Below the pieces are notes generated by a model. It saw nothing but the letters and a program-made list of their open reading frames with translations. It had not been told where the DNA came from and did no database searches. This document shows, piece by piece, positions 6,923-13,529 of a DNA stretch of 31,272 nt. Every line of letters begins with the position of its first letter. Positions within the stretch are counted from its first letter, which is position 1. The translations under genes were made by a program, and so were the position numbers. Location of the stretch: positions 1-31,272 of the forward strand of contig CALFXX010000134.1 of assembly GCA_937952975.1 (NCBI GenBank), in the 5' to 3' direction. The DNA comes from an uncultured Alcaligenaceae bacterium (GTDB lineage: Bacteria > Pseudomonadota > Gammaproteobacteria > Burkholderiales > Burkholderiaceae_B).

Positions 6923-7332
6923 GCCCAAAGTACATGCTCGACACCAACATCTGCATCTACCTCATGAAGCATCAGCCACCCGAGGTCAGGGAGCGCTTTG
7001 CTGCCTGCTTCGTAGGTGACGTTGTCATATCCGCTGTAACCTTGGCAGAGCTTGAGTTCGGCATCGCTTGCACCGGTGCCGCAGCGCAAGTAGCCAACCG
7101 CTCGGCGCTCGACAGTTTGCTCGAAGACATATTGGTGGCGCCCTTTGAAGCTCAGGCGGCCAAAGCCTACGGACCGATTCGTGCCGCGTACAAAGAGCGC
7201 AACCGTGATGCGCTCGATAAGCTCATCGCCTCACATGCCGTTGCTCTTGACGTGACGCTAGTCACCAACAACGAAGCAAATTTTGTGAACTACGCTGGCT
7301 TGGTTGTAGAAAACTGGGTCAACAACCACTGA
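6919..7332 (+). CDS. vapC: VapC toxin, PIN-domain ribonuclease, 137 aa
   Basis: PIN-domain features in order: MLDTNICIYLM with D8, the ISAVTLAELEFG helix with E44, D100 in ALDKLIASHA, and LVTNNEANF with N118 in the fourth-acid position, then GLVVENWV at the end. These are the acidic residues that hold Mg2+/Mn2+ in VapC; known members cut initiator tRNA or rRNA, and the target here cannot be told. The NRDALDKLIA stretch differs a little from the common IGxNDxLIA form but keeps the catalytic Asp. Length is standard. It overlaps vapB by four bases. Confidence 0.93.
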   Translation: MSPKYMLDTNICIYLMKHQPPEVRERFAACFVGDVVISAVTLAELEFGIACTGAAAQVANRSALDSLLEDILVAPFEAQAAKAYGPIRAAYKERNRDALDKLIASHAVALDVTLVTNNEANFVNYAGLVVENWVNNH

Positions 7333-7384
7333 ACCTGTAGAGCCTGATTGCGTAGATGAGTTTGTGAATACTAATTTTGGCGGA

Positions 7385-7466
7385 GCAGGACTGACTACAT
7401 CACAAACCGCCTGAGGTGCTATGGTCTACGGTTTTTGCTTTTCGTCTGCGAGAGGAATACTAACCA
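7385..7466. repeat. Dispersed repeat, copy R3 (one base shorter)
   Basis: The first 36 bases match R2 at 34 positions; the middle is more diverged with a one-base deletion; the end (TCTGCGAGAGGAATACTAACC) is again close to R1. The left inverted pair is damaged by a C to G change (GCAGGAC). It lies 52 bp after the vapC stop and 23 bp from the stop of the HEPN gene. Confidence 0.85.
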
Positions 7467-7488
7467 CTCTCACTCTTGAGCAACATCC

Positions 7489-7929
7489 TTAGGCTATGTT
7501 CGTATCTTTACCAGCTCCGATTAGTCGATCTACATCGGCAAACAATTTTTCTGCAAGTAGCCTCAGCTCAACAATTGCTGACTCTTCGATTTCAAGAAAA
7601 CCTTCATATTCAGCCAAATTGCGTTTTTGATGTGCAGCGTCGAGCACTCGCCACTGACTGGCTGGCCACGCTAGCGTGTGGCCAAGAGACTGAAAAACAA
7701 TGTAGCGGTTTTCACTGCGATAGCCGTGCCATCGAAGTGCTGCTAGTGCGGCCCCATGTATTGCGTTATAGACACTAGTGAAGCGACCTTCTTGAGATAC
7801 TTGCGTATAGCCGGAGTCTGCAAAACGCTTGCGCGCCATCACTAACATGCGGTCAATTTCCGCGCGATTCATCGGTTCAGCTTTTATCTTGCCGATTTTG
7901 GCAAGATTACTGAGCGCTTCTAAAGTCAT
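7489..7929 (-). CDS. HEPN-domain protein, probable toxin of an MNT/HEPN module, 146 aa
   Basis: A helical protein without signal peptide. The segment AHQKRNLAEYEG (R103, N104, Y108) resembles the active-site region of HEPN RNases, where an R-x(4-6)-H motif is common; here the last position is tyrosine, as in a subset of HEPN proteins, so RNase activity is not assured. ATG at 7929 (GGAA upstream) overlaps the 3' end of the nucleotidyltransferase gene by 23 bases, meaning tight coupling. A TTG at 7941 could add four residues. Known MNT/HEPN pairs act as toxin (HEPN) and AMP-transferring antitoxin (MNT). Repeat R3 follows the gene. Confidence 0.75.
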   Translation of the reverse strand: MTLEALSNLAKIGKIKAEPMNRAEIDRMLVMARKRFADSGYTQVSQEGRFTSVYNAIHGAALAALRWHGYRSENRYIVFQSLGHTLAWPASQWRVLDAAHQKRNLAEYEGFLEIEESAIVELRLLAEKLFADVDRLIGAGKDTNIA

Positions 7930-8497
7930 CCATATTTCCAAAGAGTTGAATAATGGGTTGGCTCAGCACTTTGTTCACAAAGGAGTCTGTATCGCTTAAC
8001 CTTTTTTTGAATTCGTCAACCGTATAACAGGTGGGGTTAACTTTACGGCAAAGCATTTCTTCTACTGGTAATAATTGCTCTAGGATTTCACCGAGCGTTA
8101 AATCGCTGCCGATCATCATGATATCAATGTCGCTTTCAGCAGTATCTGATTGCTTTGCGAAAGAGCCATAAAGAAAGGCGACTTCGATTTTTTGTTCTAT
8201 TGGTAGCAAGGCTTCTGTAAGTAGCGCGGCAGCGCCCATGACTTTACGTGTCAAGTCGCTTAACTCTTTGAATAAGGGACTTTGACGATTGGCAGATATT
8301 TGTCGTTGATTGCCTTGCAACGTTGAGTTTGCGAGACCGGCGACCACTAGCCTGTTGATCTCTCGCTGAAGAGACGCACTACCCAAACCCGTTAGGCGGC
8401 GCAATTCGCTCAGATGATAAGACCGTTCGGGTTGACCATAAATCCAAAGATAAACTTTGGCTTGGCTATCTGTGAAAACTGCGTCTTTTAATGACAT
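7907..8497 (-). CDS. Winged-HTH fused to MNT nucleotidyltransferase, probable antitoxin, 196 aa
   Basis: Residues ~1-75 form a winged helix-turn-helix (YHLSELRRLTGLGSASLQRE, then a wing with LQGNQRQISAN), and residues ~100-190 a minimal nucleotidyltransferase of the Pol-beta superfamily with YGSFAKQSDTAESDIDIMMI: G111-S112 and the metal-binding D123/D125 pair. In MNT/HEPN modules this enzyme AMPylates and silences the HEPN toxin. The added DNA-binding domain suggests it also represses its own operon. ATG at 8497 is used; a TTG two codons earlier is possible. No Shine-Dalgarno is visible, and two direct repeats lie against the start codon. Confidence 0.82.
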   Translation of the reverse strand: MSLKDAVFTDSQAKVYLWIYGQPERSYHLSELRRLTGLGSASLQREINRLVVAGLANSTLQGNQRQISANRQSPLFKELSDLTRKVMGAAALLTEALLPIEQKIEVAFLYGSFAKQSDTAESDIDIMMIGSDLTLGEILEQLLPVEEMLCRKVNPTCYTVDEFKKRLSDTDSFVNKVLSQPIIQLFGNMDDFRSAQ

Positions 8498-8531
8498 AGC
8501 CAAATTTTAGCACGATCGAGCCAAAATTTAG
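8498..8531. promoter_or_regulatory. Pair of 13-bp direct repeats, likely operator of the HTH-MNT gene
   Basis: AGCCAAATTTTAG (8498-8510) and AGCCAAAATTTAG (8519-8531) differ only where the A/T run shifts by one, and start 21 bp apart, two helical turns. The first abuts the start codon of the HTH-MNT gene, so binding there would block transcription start or translation. Direct, not inverted, spacing suits side-by-side HTH binding. Role inferred. Confidence 0.6.
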
Positions 8532-8567
8532 AATGATTATGCAATTTACTTCGTGAATATTGCTTCT

Positions 8568-8658
8568 TGGCGGACAGAGGGGGATTCGAACCCCCGATAC
8601 GCTATGAACGTATACACGCTTTCCAGGCGTGCGCCTTCAACCGCTCGGCCACCTGTCC
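8568..8658 (-). tRNA. tRNA-Ser, anticodon GGA
   Basis: The minus strand gives a full class II tRNA of about 91 nt with encoded CCA. Acceptor GGACAGG pairs with TCTGTCC (one G-U), followed by discriminator G and CCA. The D arm reads GGCCGAGCGGTTGAAGG; the anticodon arm CGCCTGGAAAGCG holds GGA (serine, UCC/UCU codons); the long variable arm (TATACGTTCATAGCGTA) and the T arm GGGGGTTCGAATCCCCC are typical of serine tRNAs. A possible -10 box (TAGAAT on the minus strand) lies at 8676-8681. Its 3' end faces the toxin-antitoxin block, a usual insertion side for islands. Confidence 0.97.
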
Positions 8659-8736
8659 GCTGTAACAAGCCCCGCATTCTAACAGAGGCAGGTATGCTGC
8701 CCGGGCTGTTCGCTACCCCTGCAATTAAGGCCGCCG

Positions 8737-9369
8737 ATGCCTATACTATCGGCCATGTCAGCCAGCACGCTCACCCCAACGCCCCCGTCCTCGCCAAAGC
8801 CAGCCCCAACCCTCGGGCTGCTTTTTATTCTGTTTGCCAAAATCGGCGCAACCAGTTTTGGTGGGGGTATTTCGGGCTGGATGTATCGTGATTTTGTGGA
8901 TCGTTATCACTTTTTGACTGAAGACGAATTCATGAGTGCACTGACAATCAGCCAGATCTTGCCCGGCCCCAATGTGGCCAACCTGGCTTTGCACATTGGC
9001 CAAAAACTGCGTGGCGGTTTGGGCGGCTTGGTATCCGTGATGGCCTTGCTGGTGCCACCAATGATCTTGGCGGTACTCCTGAGCATTGTATTGCTTGATT
9101 TGGGATCGATCGCCTGGATTCACGATTTTCTTGAGGGCTTGGCAGCGAGCGCAATGGGGCTCACGGCCTCGGTTGGTATGCGAGGGCTTAAGCGCTCTTA
9201 TCGCTTGGGGCTATGGCCGCTGGCGCTCAGTGTGTCAGTGTTCATCGCCCTGTTTTTATTGAAGCTGCCGCTTGTTCCCGTCATTTTGGGTTTGGCGCTT
9301 GTTGGACTTGTATTTGCCAATATCCATCAACGGCGTATCAGCCCTAAATCGACAAAGCCGCGTGTCTGA
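8737..9369 (+). CDS. Chromate transporter family, first half-size subunit, 210 aa
   Basis: This is a short-chain CHR-family (ChrA-like) protein. After a proline-rich lead it has FAKIGATSFGGGISGWMYRD and ISQILPGPNVANLALHIG, the paired conserved motifs of the CHR N-terminal half, then about five to six hydrophobic segments. Half-size members work as adjacent pairs, in place of the fused ~400-residue ChrA. The ATG at 8737 has AAGG six bases upstream; an ATG at 8755 has none. GCCGAT and ATCGGC (8733-8753) could fold over this start codon. The stop shares a base with the next start. Chromate export is the family role; other anions are possible. Confidence 0.88.
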   Translation: MPILSAMSASTLTPTPPSSPKPAPTLGLLFILFAKIGATSFGGGISGWMYRDFVDRYHFLTEDEFMSALTISQILPGPNVANLALHIGQKLRGGLGGLVSVMALLVPPMILAVLLSIVLLDLGSIAWIHDFLEGLAASAMGLTASVGMRGLKRSYRLGLWPLALSVSVFIALFLLKLPLVPVILGLALVGLVFANIHQRRISPKSTKPRV

Positions 9370-9908
9370 TGAAAACCTCAAACATTTATCTGGATTTGTT
9401 TGTTGTCTTTGCTCCGCTGTCGCTGATCTCGGTGGGCGGCGGGCAAAGTGTCGTGGGTGACATGCATCTGCAGGCCGTCGATATTTACCATTGGCTAACC
9501 CACGCACAATTTATCGACTTGTTTGCAATTTCGCGTGCGGCACCTGGCCCGGGCGCCTTGTTGGCTACCTTGATTGGCTGGCAGGTCAGTGGCTGGCAAG
9601 GTGCGTTGGTCGCTTCGCTTGCATTATTTGGGCCGTCAACCATCTTGGCGTATTTTGTGACGCGTGCTTGGCACAAAAGTCATGACAAGCCCTGGACAGC
9701 CATCGTGCAAAACGCCCTCGCCCCCCTGGCCTCGGGGCTGTTACTCACCAGCGCAATGATCATCTTGCGCTCGACGTCGGGGGGAGTCACGCCGTGGTTA
9801 ATCGCTGCCGCATCAGCGGGGGTCTTTTGGCGCTTTAGAACGATCAACCCTCTGCCCGTGCTTTGCGTGGGCGGACTGATCTTGGTGCTTGTGCGGCTGT
9901 GGTTTTAA
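9369..9908 (+). CDS. Chromate transporter family, second half-size subunit, 179 aa
   Basis: The second half of the split transporter repeats the family motifs in altered form: PLSLISVGGGQSVVGDMHLQ near residue 16-35 and ISRAAPGPGALLATLIGWQV around residue 54-73, followed by hydrophobic helices up to LILVLVRLWF. ATG at 9369 overlaps the stop of the first half (TGATG), so both are made together and probably form a heterodimer in the inner membrane. The gene converges on ribE with only two bases between the two stop codons, leaving no room for a separate terminator. Confidence 0.88.
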   Translation: MKTSNIYLDLFVVFAPLSLISVGGGQSVVGDMHLQAVDIYHWLTHAQFIDLFAISRAAPGPGALLATLIGWQVSGWQGALVASLALFGPSTILAYFVTRAWHKSHDKPWTAIVQNALAPLASGLLLTSAMIILRSTSGGVTPWLIAAASAGVFWRFRTINPLPVLCVGGLILVLVRLWF

Positions 9909-9910
9909 AA

Positions 9911-10528
9911 CTACTTCGGCAACGACAACATCCGTTGCACATAGCGCGCGATGGTATCTACCTCAAGATTGACACGTTGACCAACCTTTAGATATTGCAA
10001 GGTGGTCACGGCAATCGTGTGCGGGATCAAATTGATACTAAAGCGTGTGCCACCTGCCACATCTTCAACACGGTTCACGGTCAGGCTCACGCCATTGACG
10101 GTGATTGATCCCTTATAAGCCAAAAAAGCTGCAAGCGTAGCGGGGGCTTGCACGACAAGCTCCCACGATTCACCAACAGGCTCAAATTTAACGACCTCGC
10201 CCAAGCCATCAACGTGGCCCGACACCAAATGCCCGCCGATCTGATCGCCGATGCGCAAGGATTTTTCTAGGTTCACAGGGCCTAGGGCATCAAGGCCCAT
10301 GGTCAGTCGCAGGCTTTCGCGTGAGACATCCACCGAAAACCCCACAGCATCTTTTGACACCACGGTCATGCAAGCGCCTTGAATCGCGATTGAATCACCC
10401 AAACCCACGTCGGCTAAATCTAACCCACCAGCGTGAATCTTGATGTGTACGCCCGTATCAGCTTTGTCGCCCGCAAAGGGTTCGATACTTTGAATCTGAC
10501 CAACGGCTGCGACGATTCCGGTAAACAT
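9911..10528 (-). CDS. ribE: Riboflavin synthase, alpha chain, 205 aa
   Basis: Begins MFTGIVAAVGQI, the signature start of riboflavin synthase, which dismutates two 6,7-dimethyl-8-ribityllumazine into riboflavin. The two homologous lumazine-binding barrels are visible: residues 1-~97 with GDSIAIQGACMTVV and residues ~98-195 with KGSITVNGVSLTVNRVE, plus GGHLVSGHVDGLG at the junction. Length is standard. The ATG lies directly after the ribD stop, so it is the last gene of the glyA-nrdR-ribD-ribE series. No FMN riboswitch is visible upstream of ribD or ribE. Confidence 0.97.
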   Translation of the reverse strand: MFTGIVAAVGQIQSIEPFAGDKADTGVHIKIHAGGLDLADVGLGDSIAIQGACMTVVSKDAVGFSVDVSRESLRLTMGLDALGPVNLEKSLRIGDQIGGHLVSGHVDGLGEVVKFEPVGESWELVVQAPATLAAFLAYKGSITVNGVSLTVNRVEDVAGGTRFSINLIPHTIAVTTLQYLKVGQRVNLEVDTIARYVQRMLSLPK

Positions 10529-11740
10529 CTATTGCACCTTACCCGTGTTGCTTTCAATTAAGTGAATACTTTGCATCAATTCACGCCACCGCTCAGGCAG
10601 GCGCGCGCGTACTCTAATATCTGAGCCCAGTTGCTTGACCTCAGTAAACTCAAAGCGCTTGGCGCCTTCAAGTTGCGTGAGCACTGGCAACTGCGCCATG
10701 CTTTTACCTTCGCCGAGCAGCATCGGTGCCATGTATACCAGCAGTTCATCGACACAGCCGGCATCAAGCAAAGCACCGTTTAAGCCCGAGCCCGCTTCAC
10801 AATGAATTTCGTTATGCCCTTGCTCGGCCAACCATTGCATCATCGCACGCATATCAATGCGACGGCGCGCCTGACCCGCTGGCGGTGCCGCAGCTTCTGG
10901 TACACACACCACTTGGACACCCCGCGCGGCTAAGCGCGCTGCTTTGTCGGGGTTGCTATCACCCACAAACACAAAAGCGTCGCCGCCTGCCAACACGGCC
11001 GCATCTTCAGCAATTTCAAAGCCAGGGTCAATGACCGCGCGCTTAGGCTGCCGTGGCGTCACCACATGCCGCACATTCATTTTTGGATTATCAGCGCGCA
11101 CAGTGCCAATGCCGGTTAACACCACGCAACTGCGTGCACGCCAATGGTGTCCATCGGCACGCGCCTCGGGGCCCGTGATCCATTGCGAGACGCCATTGTT
11201 TAAGGCCGTGCGTCCGTCAATGGATACAGCCGCTTTCATCCAGACATAAGGCATACCACGCGTCATGCGCGAAACAAAGCCTGGGTTCAGCTCAAGCGCC
11301 AAATCTGCACATACGCCCACATTGACTTCAATGCCTGCTTCGCGCAAGGCTCGCATACCTCGGCCTGCAACACTCGGGTTAGGATCAAAGTGCGCAAACA
11401 CCACACGCTTTGGCCCCGCCGCGATTAACGCATCGACGCAAGGCGGCGTACGGCCATGATGACTACACGGCTCAAGCGTGACATAGACCGTTGCACCTTG
11501 AGCGTTCAGTCCCTTGGCCTTCATGTCATTTAACGCCATGATCTCTGCGTGGTGGCTGCCGACAACTTGCGTCGCACCTTGGCCCAACACTTGTCCATCA
11601 CGTACGATCAAACAACCTACTCGCGGATTAGGCGAAGGCACGTACAACGCACCCTCGGCCAACGCAAGCGCCTGCCGCATAAAAAAAACATCTTGATCAG
11701 GATTGCGCGTATCAAGGCCGCGCACAAAAGGCTGGGTCAT
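10529..11740 (-). CDS. ribD: Bifunctional pyrimidine deaminase/reductase RibD, 403 aa
   Basis: Carries out the second and third steps of riboflavin synthesis: deamination of the diaminopyrimidinone and NADPH-dependent reduction of the ribose. The N-terminal deaminase (about 1-160) has the zinc site H64-A-E66 and PCSHHGRTPPC (C92, C101); the C-terminal reductase (about 165-390) has MKAAVSIDGRTAL and the late motif IHCEAGSGLNGALLDAGCVD. Length is slightly above the E. coli enzyme (367). The start overlaps the nrdR stop by four bases; ribE starts at once after its stop. Confidence 0.97.
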   Translation of the reverse strand: MTQPFVRGLDTRNPDQDVFFMRQALALAEGALYVPSPNPRVGCLIVRDGQVLGQGATQVVGSHHAEIMALNDMKAKGLNAQGATVYVTLEPCSHHGRTPPCVDALIAAGPKRVVFAHFDPNPSVAGRGMRALREAGIEVNVGVCADLALELNPGFVSRMTRGMPYVWMKAAVSIDGRTALNNGVSQWITGPEARADGHHWRARSCVVLTGIGTVRADNPKMNVRHVVTPRQPKRAVIDPGFEIAEDAAVLAGGDAFVFVGDSNPDKAARLAARGVQVVCVPEAAAPPAGQARRRIDMRAMMQWLAEQGHNEIHCEAGSGLNGALLDAGCVDELLVYMAPMLLGEGKSMAQLPVLTQLEGAKRFEFTEVKQLGSDIRVRARLPERWRELMQSIHLIESNTGKVQ

Positions 11741-12207
11741 GTCTTACGCCGCAATGGTGGACCCTGCATCTCTCGAATCGCCTCAACGAATTCGCCAATA
11801 TCTTCAAAGCTTTTATAAACTGAAGCGAAGCGCACGTAGGCCACTTTATCAAGCTTTTTAAGTTCGGCCATCACGAGCTCGCCCAAAAATTCAGTAGATA
11901 CTTCGCGCTCGCCACTGGTCAGTAACTTATCTTCTATGCGCATAACAACCGCATCAACGTCTTCGGTACTAACGGGGCGTTTGCGCAACGCAAGCGATAA
12001 GCTCGCACGTAATTTGCTGGCCTCATAATCGTGCCGACTACCATTACGTTTCACCACAGAAGGCATCGAAAGCTCGGGGCGTTCGTAAGTGGTAAAGCGC
12101 CGATCGCATTCAACGCAGCGCCTGCGACGGCGAATAAAATCGCCCTCGTCAGCCCCGCGCGAGTCAACCACTTGCGTATCAGGATGCCCGCAAAAGGGAC
12201 ACTTCAT
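11737..12207 (-). CDS. nrdR: Transcriptional repressor NrdR, 156 aa
   Basis: N-terminal zinc ribbon with C3, C6, C31 and C34 (MKCPFCGHPDTQVVDSR, RRRRRCVECDRRFTTYER), then an ATP-cone (VVKRNGSRHDYEASKLRASL) that senses ATP/dATP. NrdR represses ribonucleotide reductase operons when dATP is high by binding paired NrdR boxes. A matching box pair lies upstream of nrdA in this window (27711-27757). Linkage to glyA and ribD is common in proteobacteria. Starts 12 bp after glyA and overlaps ribD by four bases. Length is standard. Confidence 0.97.
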   Translation of the reverse strand: MKCPFCGHPDTQVVDSRGADEGDFIRRRRRCVECDRRFTTYERPELSMPSVVKRNGSRHDYEASKLRASLSLALRKRPVSTEDVDAVVMRIEDKLLTSGEREVSTEFLGELVMAELKKLDKVAYVRFASVYKSFEDIGEFVEAIREMQGPPLRRKT

Positions 12208-12219
12208 CAGGGCCCTTGA

Positions 12220-13464
12220 TTATCGATAAACCGGGAAGTTCGCCGTCAACGCATTGACCCGTGCACGCACGGCTGCGACATTGGCTGCATCCCGCGGATT
12301 ATCAAGCACATCAGCAATCAAATGACCGGTGAGTTCGGCCTCGGCCTCTTTAAAGCCACGCGTCGTCATTGCTGGTGTACCTAAGCGAATGCCGCTGGTG
12401 ACAAAAGGTTTTTCTGGGTCGTTAGGGATCGCATTTTTGTTCACAGTAATGTGAGCTTGACCTAAAACGGCCTCGGTCTCTTTACCGTTCACACCCTTGG
12501 CGCGCAAATCAACCAGCATCACATGGCTTTCAGTATGGCCTGAGACGATGCGCAAACCACGCTTGACTAAAGTTTGCGCCAACACTTGCGCATTTTTAAC
12601 AACCTGTGCAGCGTAGGTTTTAAACTCAGGGGTCGAAGCCTCGTGAAACGCCACCGCTTTGGCTGCGATCACATGCATCAGAGGGCCACCCTGAATACCG
12701 GGGAAAATCGCCGAGTTAATCGCTTTTTCGTGTTCGGCTTTCATCATAATGACGCCGCCACGTGGGCCACGCAATGACTTGTGCGTCGTTGAAGTCACAA
12801 AATCAGCATGTGGCACAGGGTTAGGATAAGCGCCACCGGCCACCAAGCCTGAATAATGCGCGATATCAACCAGTAACAACGCACCGTTATCTTTAGCGAT
12901 GCGCGCTAAGCGCTCAAAATCCATACGCAGTGAATAGGCTGAGGCACCGGCTACGATCAGTTTTGGCTTGTGCTCTTTTGCCAGTTGCTCAACCTTTGCG
13001 TAATCAAGGACTTCGTTTGCATCTAAACCATACTGATGAAAGTTGTACAGTTTGCCCGAGGCATTGACACTTGCACCGTGCGTTAAGTGACCACCTTCGG
13101 CTAGGCTCATGCCCAAGACTGAATCGCCCGGCTTGAGGCATGCGAGGTAAACGGCCTGGTTGGCCTGCGAACCCGAGTTCGGTTGCACGTTAGCCGCTTC
13201 GGCGCCAAACAAGGCCTTTAAGCGATCAATCGCCAATTGCTCGACGATATCGACGTACTCACAACCACCGTAATAACGCTTGCCAGGATAGCCCTCTGCG
13301 TACTTGTTCGTCATCTGCGTACCCTGAGCCTGCATCACTGCTGGGCTAGCGTAGTTTTCAGACGCGATCAGCTCAATGTGCTGTTCTTGGCGGGTGTCTT
13401 CTTGCTGGATAGCAGCCCAAACGGCTGGGTCAACGCGATCAAGGGTCAATTTACGGTCAAACAT
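12220..13464 (-). CDS. glyA: Serine hydroxymethyltransferase, 414 aa
   Basis: PLP enzyme that interconverts serine and glycine while loading tetrahydrofolate with a one-carbon unit. Visible hallmarks: HIELIASENYASPAV and NKYAEGYPGKRYYGGCEYVD near the N-terminus, NVQPNSGSQANQAVY around residue 95-110, DIAHYSGLVAGG, and STTHKSLRGPRGG around residue 225-237, where the lysine holds PLP. Length and start (MFDRKLTL) match the family. It heads the nrdR-ribD-ribE series; only 65 bp separate it from tyrS, so it may be co-transcribed with tyrS or use a promoter in that gap. Confidence 0.98.
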   Translation of the reverse strand: MFDRKLTLDRVDPAVWAAIQQEDTRQEQHIELIASENYASPAVMQAQGTQMTNKYAEGYPGKRYYGGCEYVDIVEQLAIDRLKALFGAEAANVQPNSGSQANQAVYLACLKPGDSVLGMSLAEGGHLTHGASVNASGKLYNFHQYGLDANEVLDYAKVEQLAKEHKPKLIVAGASAYSLRMDFERLARIAKDNGALLLVDIAHYSGLVAGGAYPNPVPHADFVTSTTHKSLRGPRGGVIMMKAEHEKAINSAIFPGIQGGPLMHVIAAKAVAFHEASTPEFKTYAAQVVKNAQVLAQTLVKRGLRIVSGHTESHVMLVDLRAKGVNGKETEAVLGQAHITVNKNAIPNDPEKPFVTSGIRLGTPAMTTRGFKEAEAELTGHLIADVLDNPRDAANVAAVRARVNALTANFPVYR

Positions 13465-13529
13465 AGAGGTTCCTGGCGAGCCTGCAAAATTGGTTGGCTA
13501 TAGTGTACTGCGCCTAGCGGTGCCTCGCC

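Noticed and set aside
4821..7484. Repeats R1-R3 as canonical integron attC sites
   Set aside because: They sit at gene 3' ends as attC would, but I could not find the paired RYYYAAC and GTTRRRY core boxes at consistent places in the three copies; the single GTTAAGC near R2 is not repeated, and no integrase is present.
4905..8497. CRISPR array suggested by regular spacing of repeats
   Set aside because: Copies are about 0.8-0.9 kb apart with genes between them; there are no short spacers and no cas genes.
9911..12207. FMN riboswitch before ribD or ribE
   Set aside because: The genes overlap or abut with no leader, and no conserved FMN-aptamer segments were seen.
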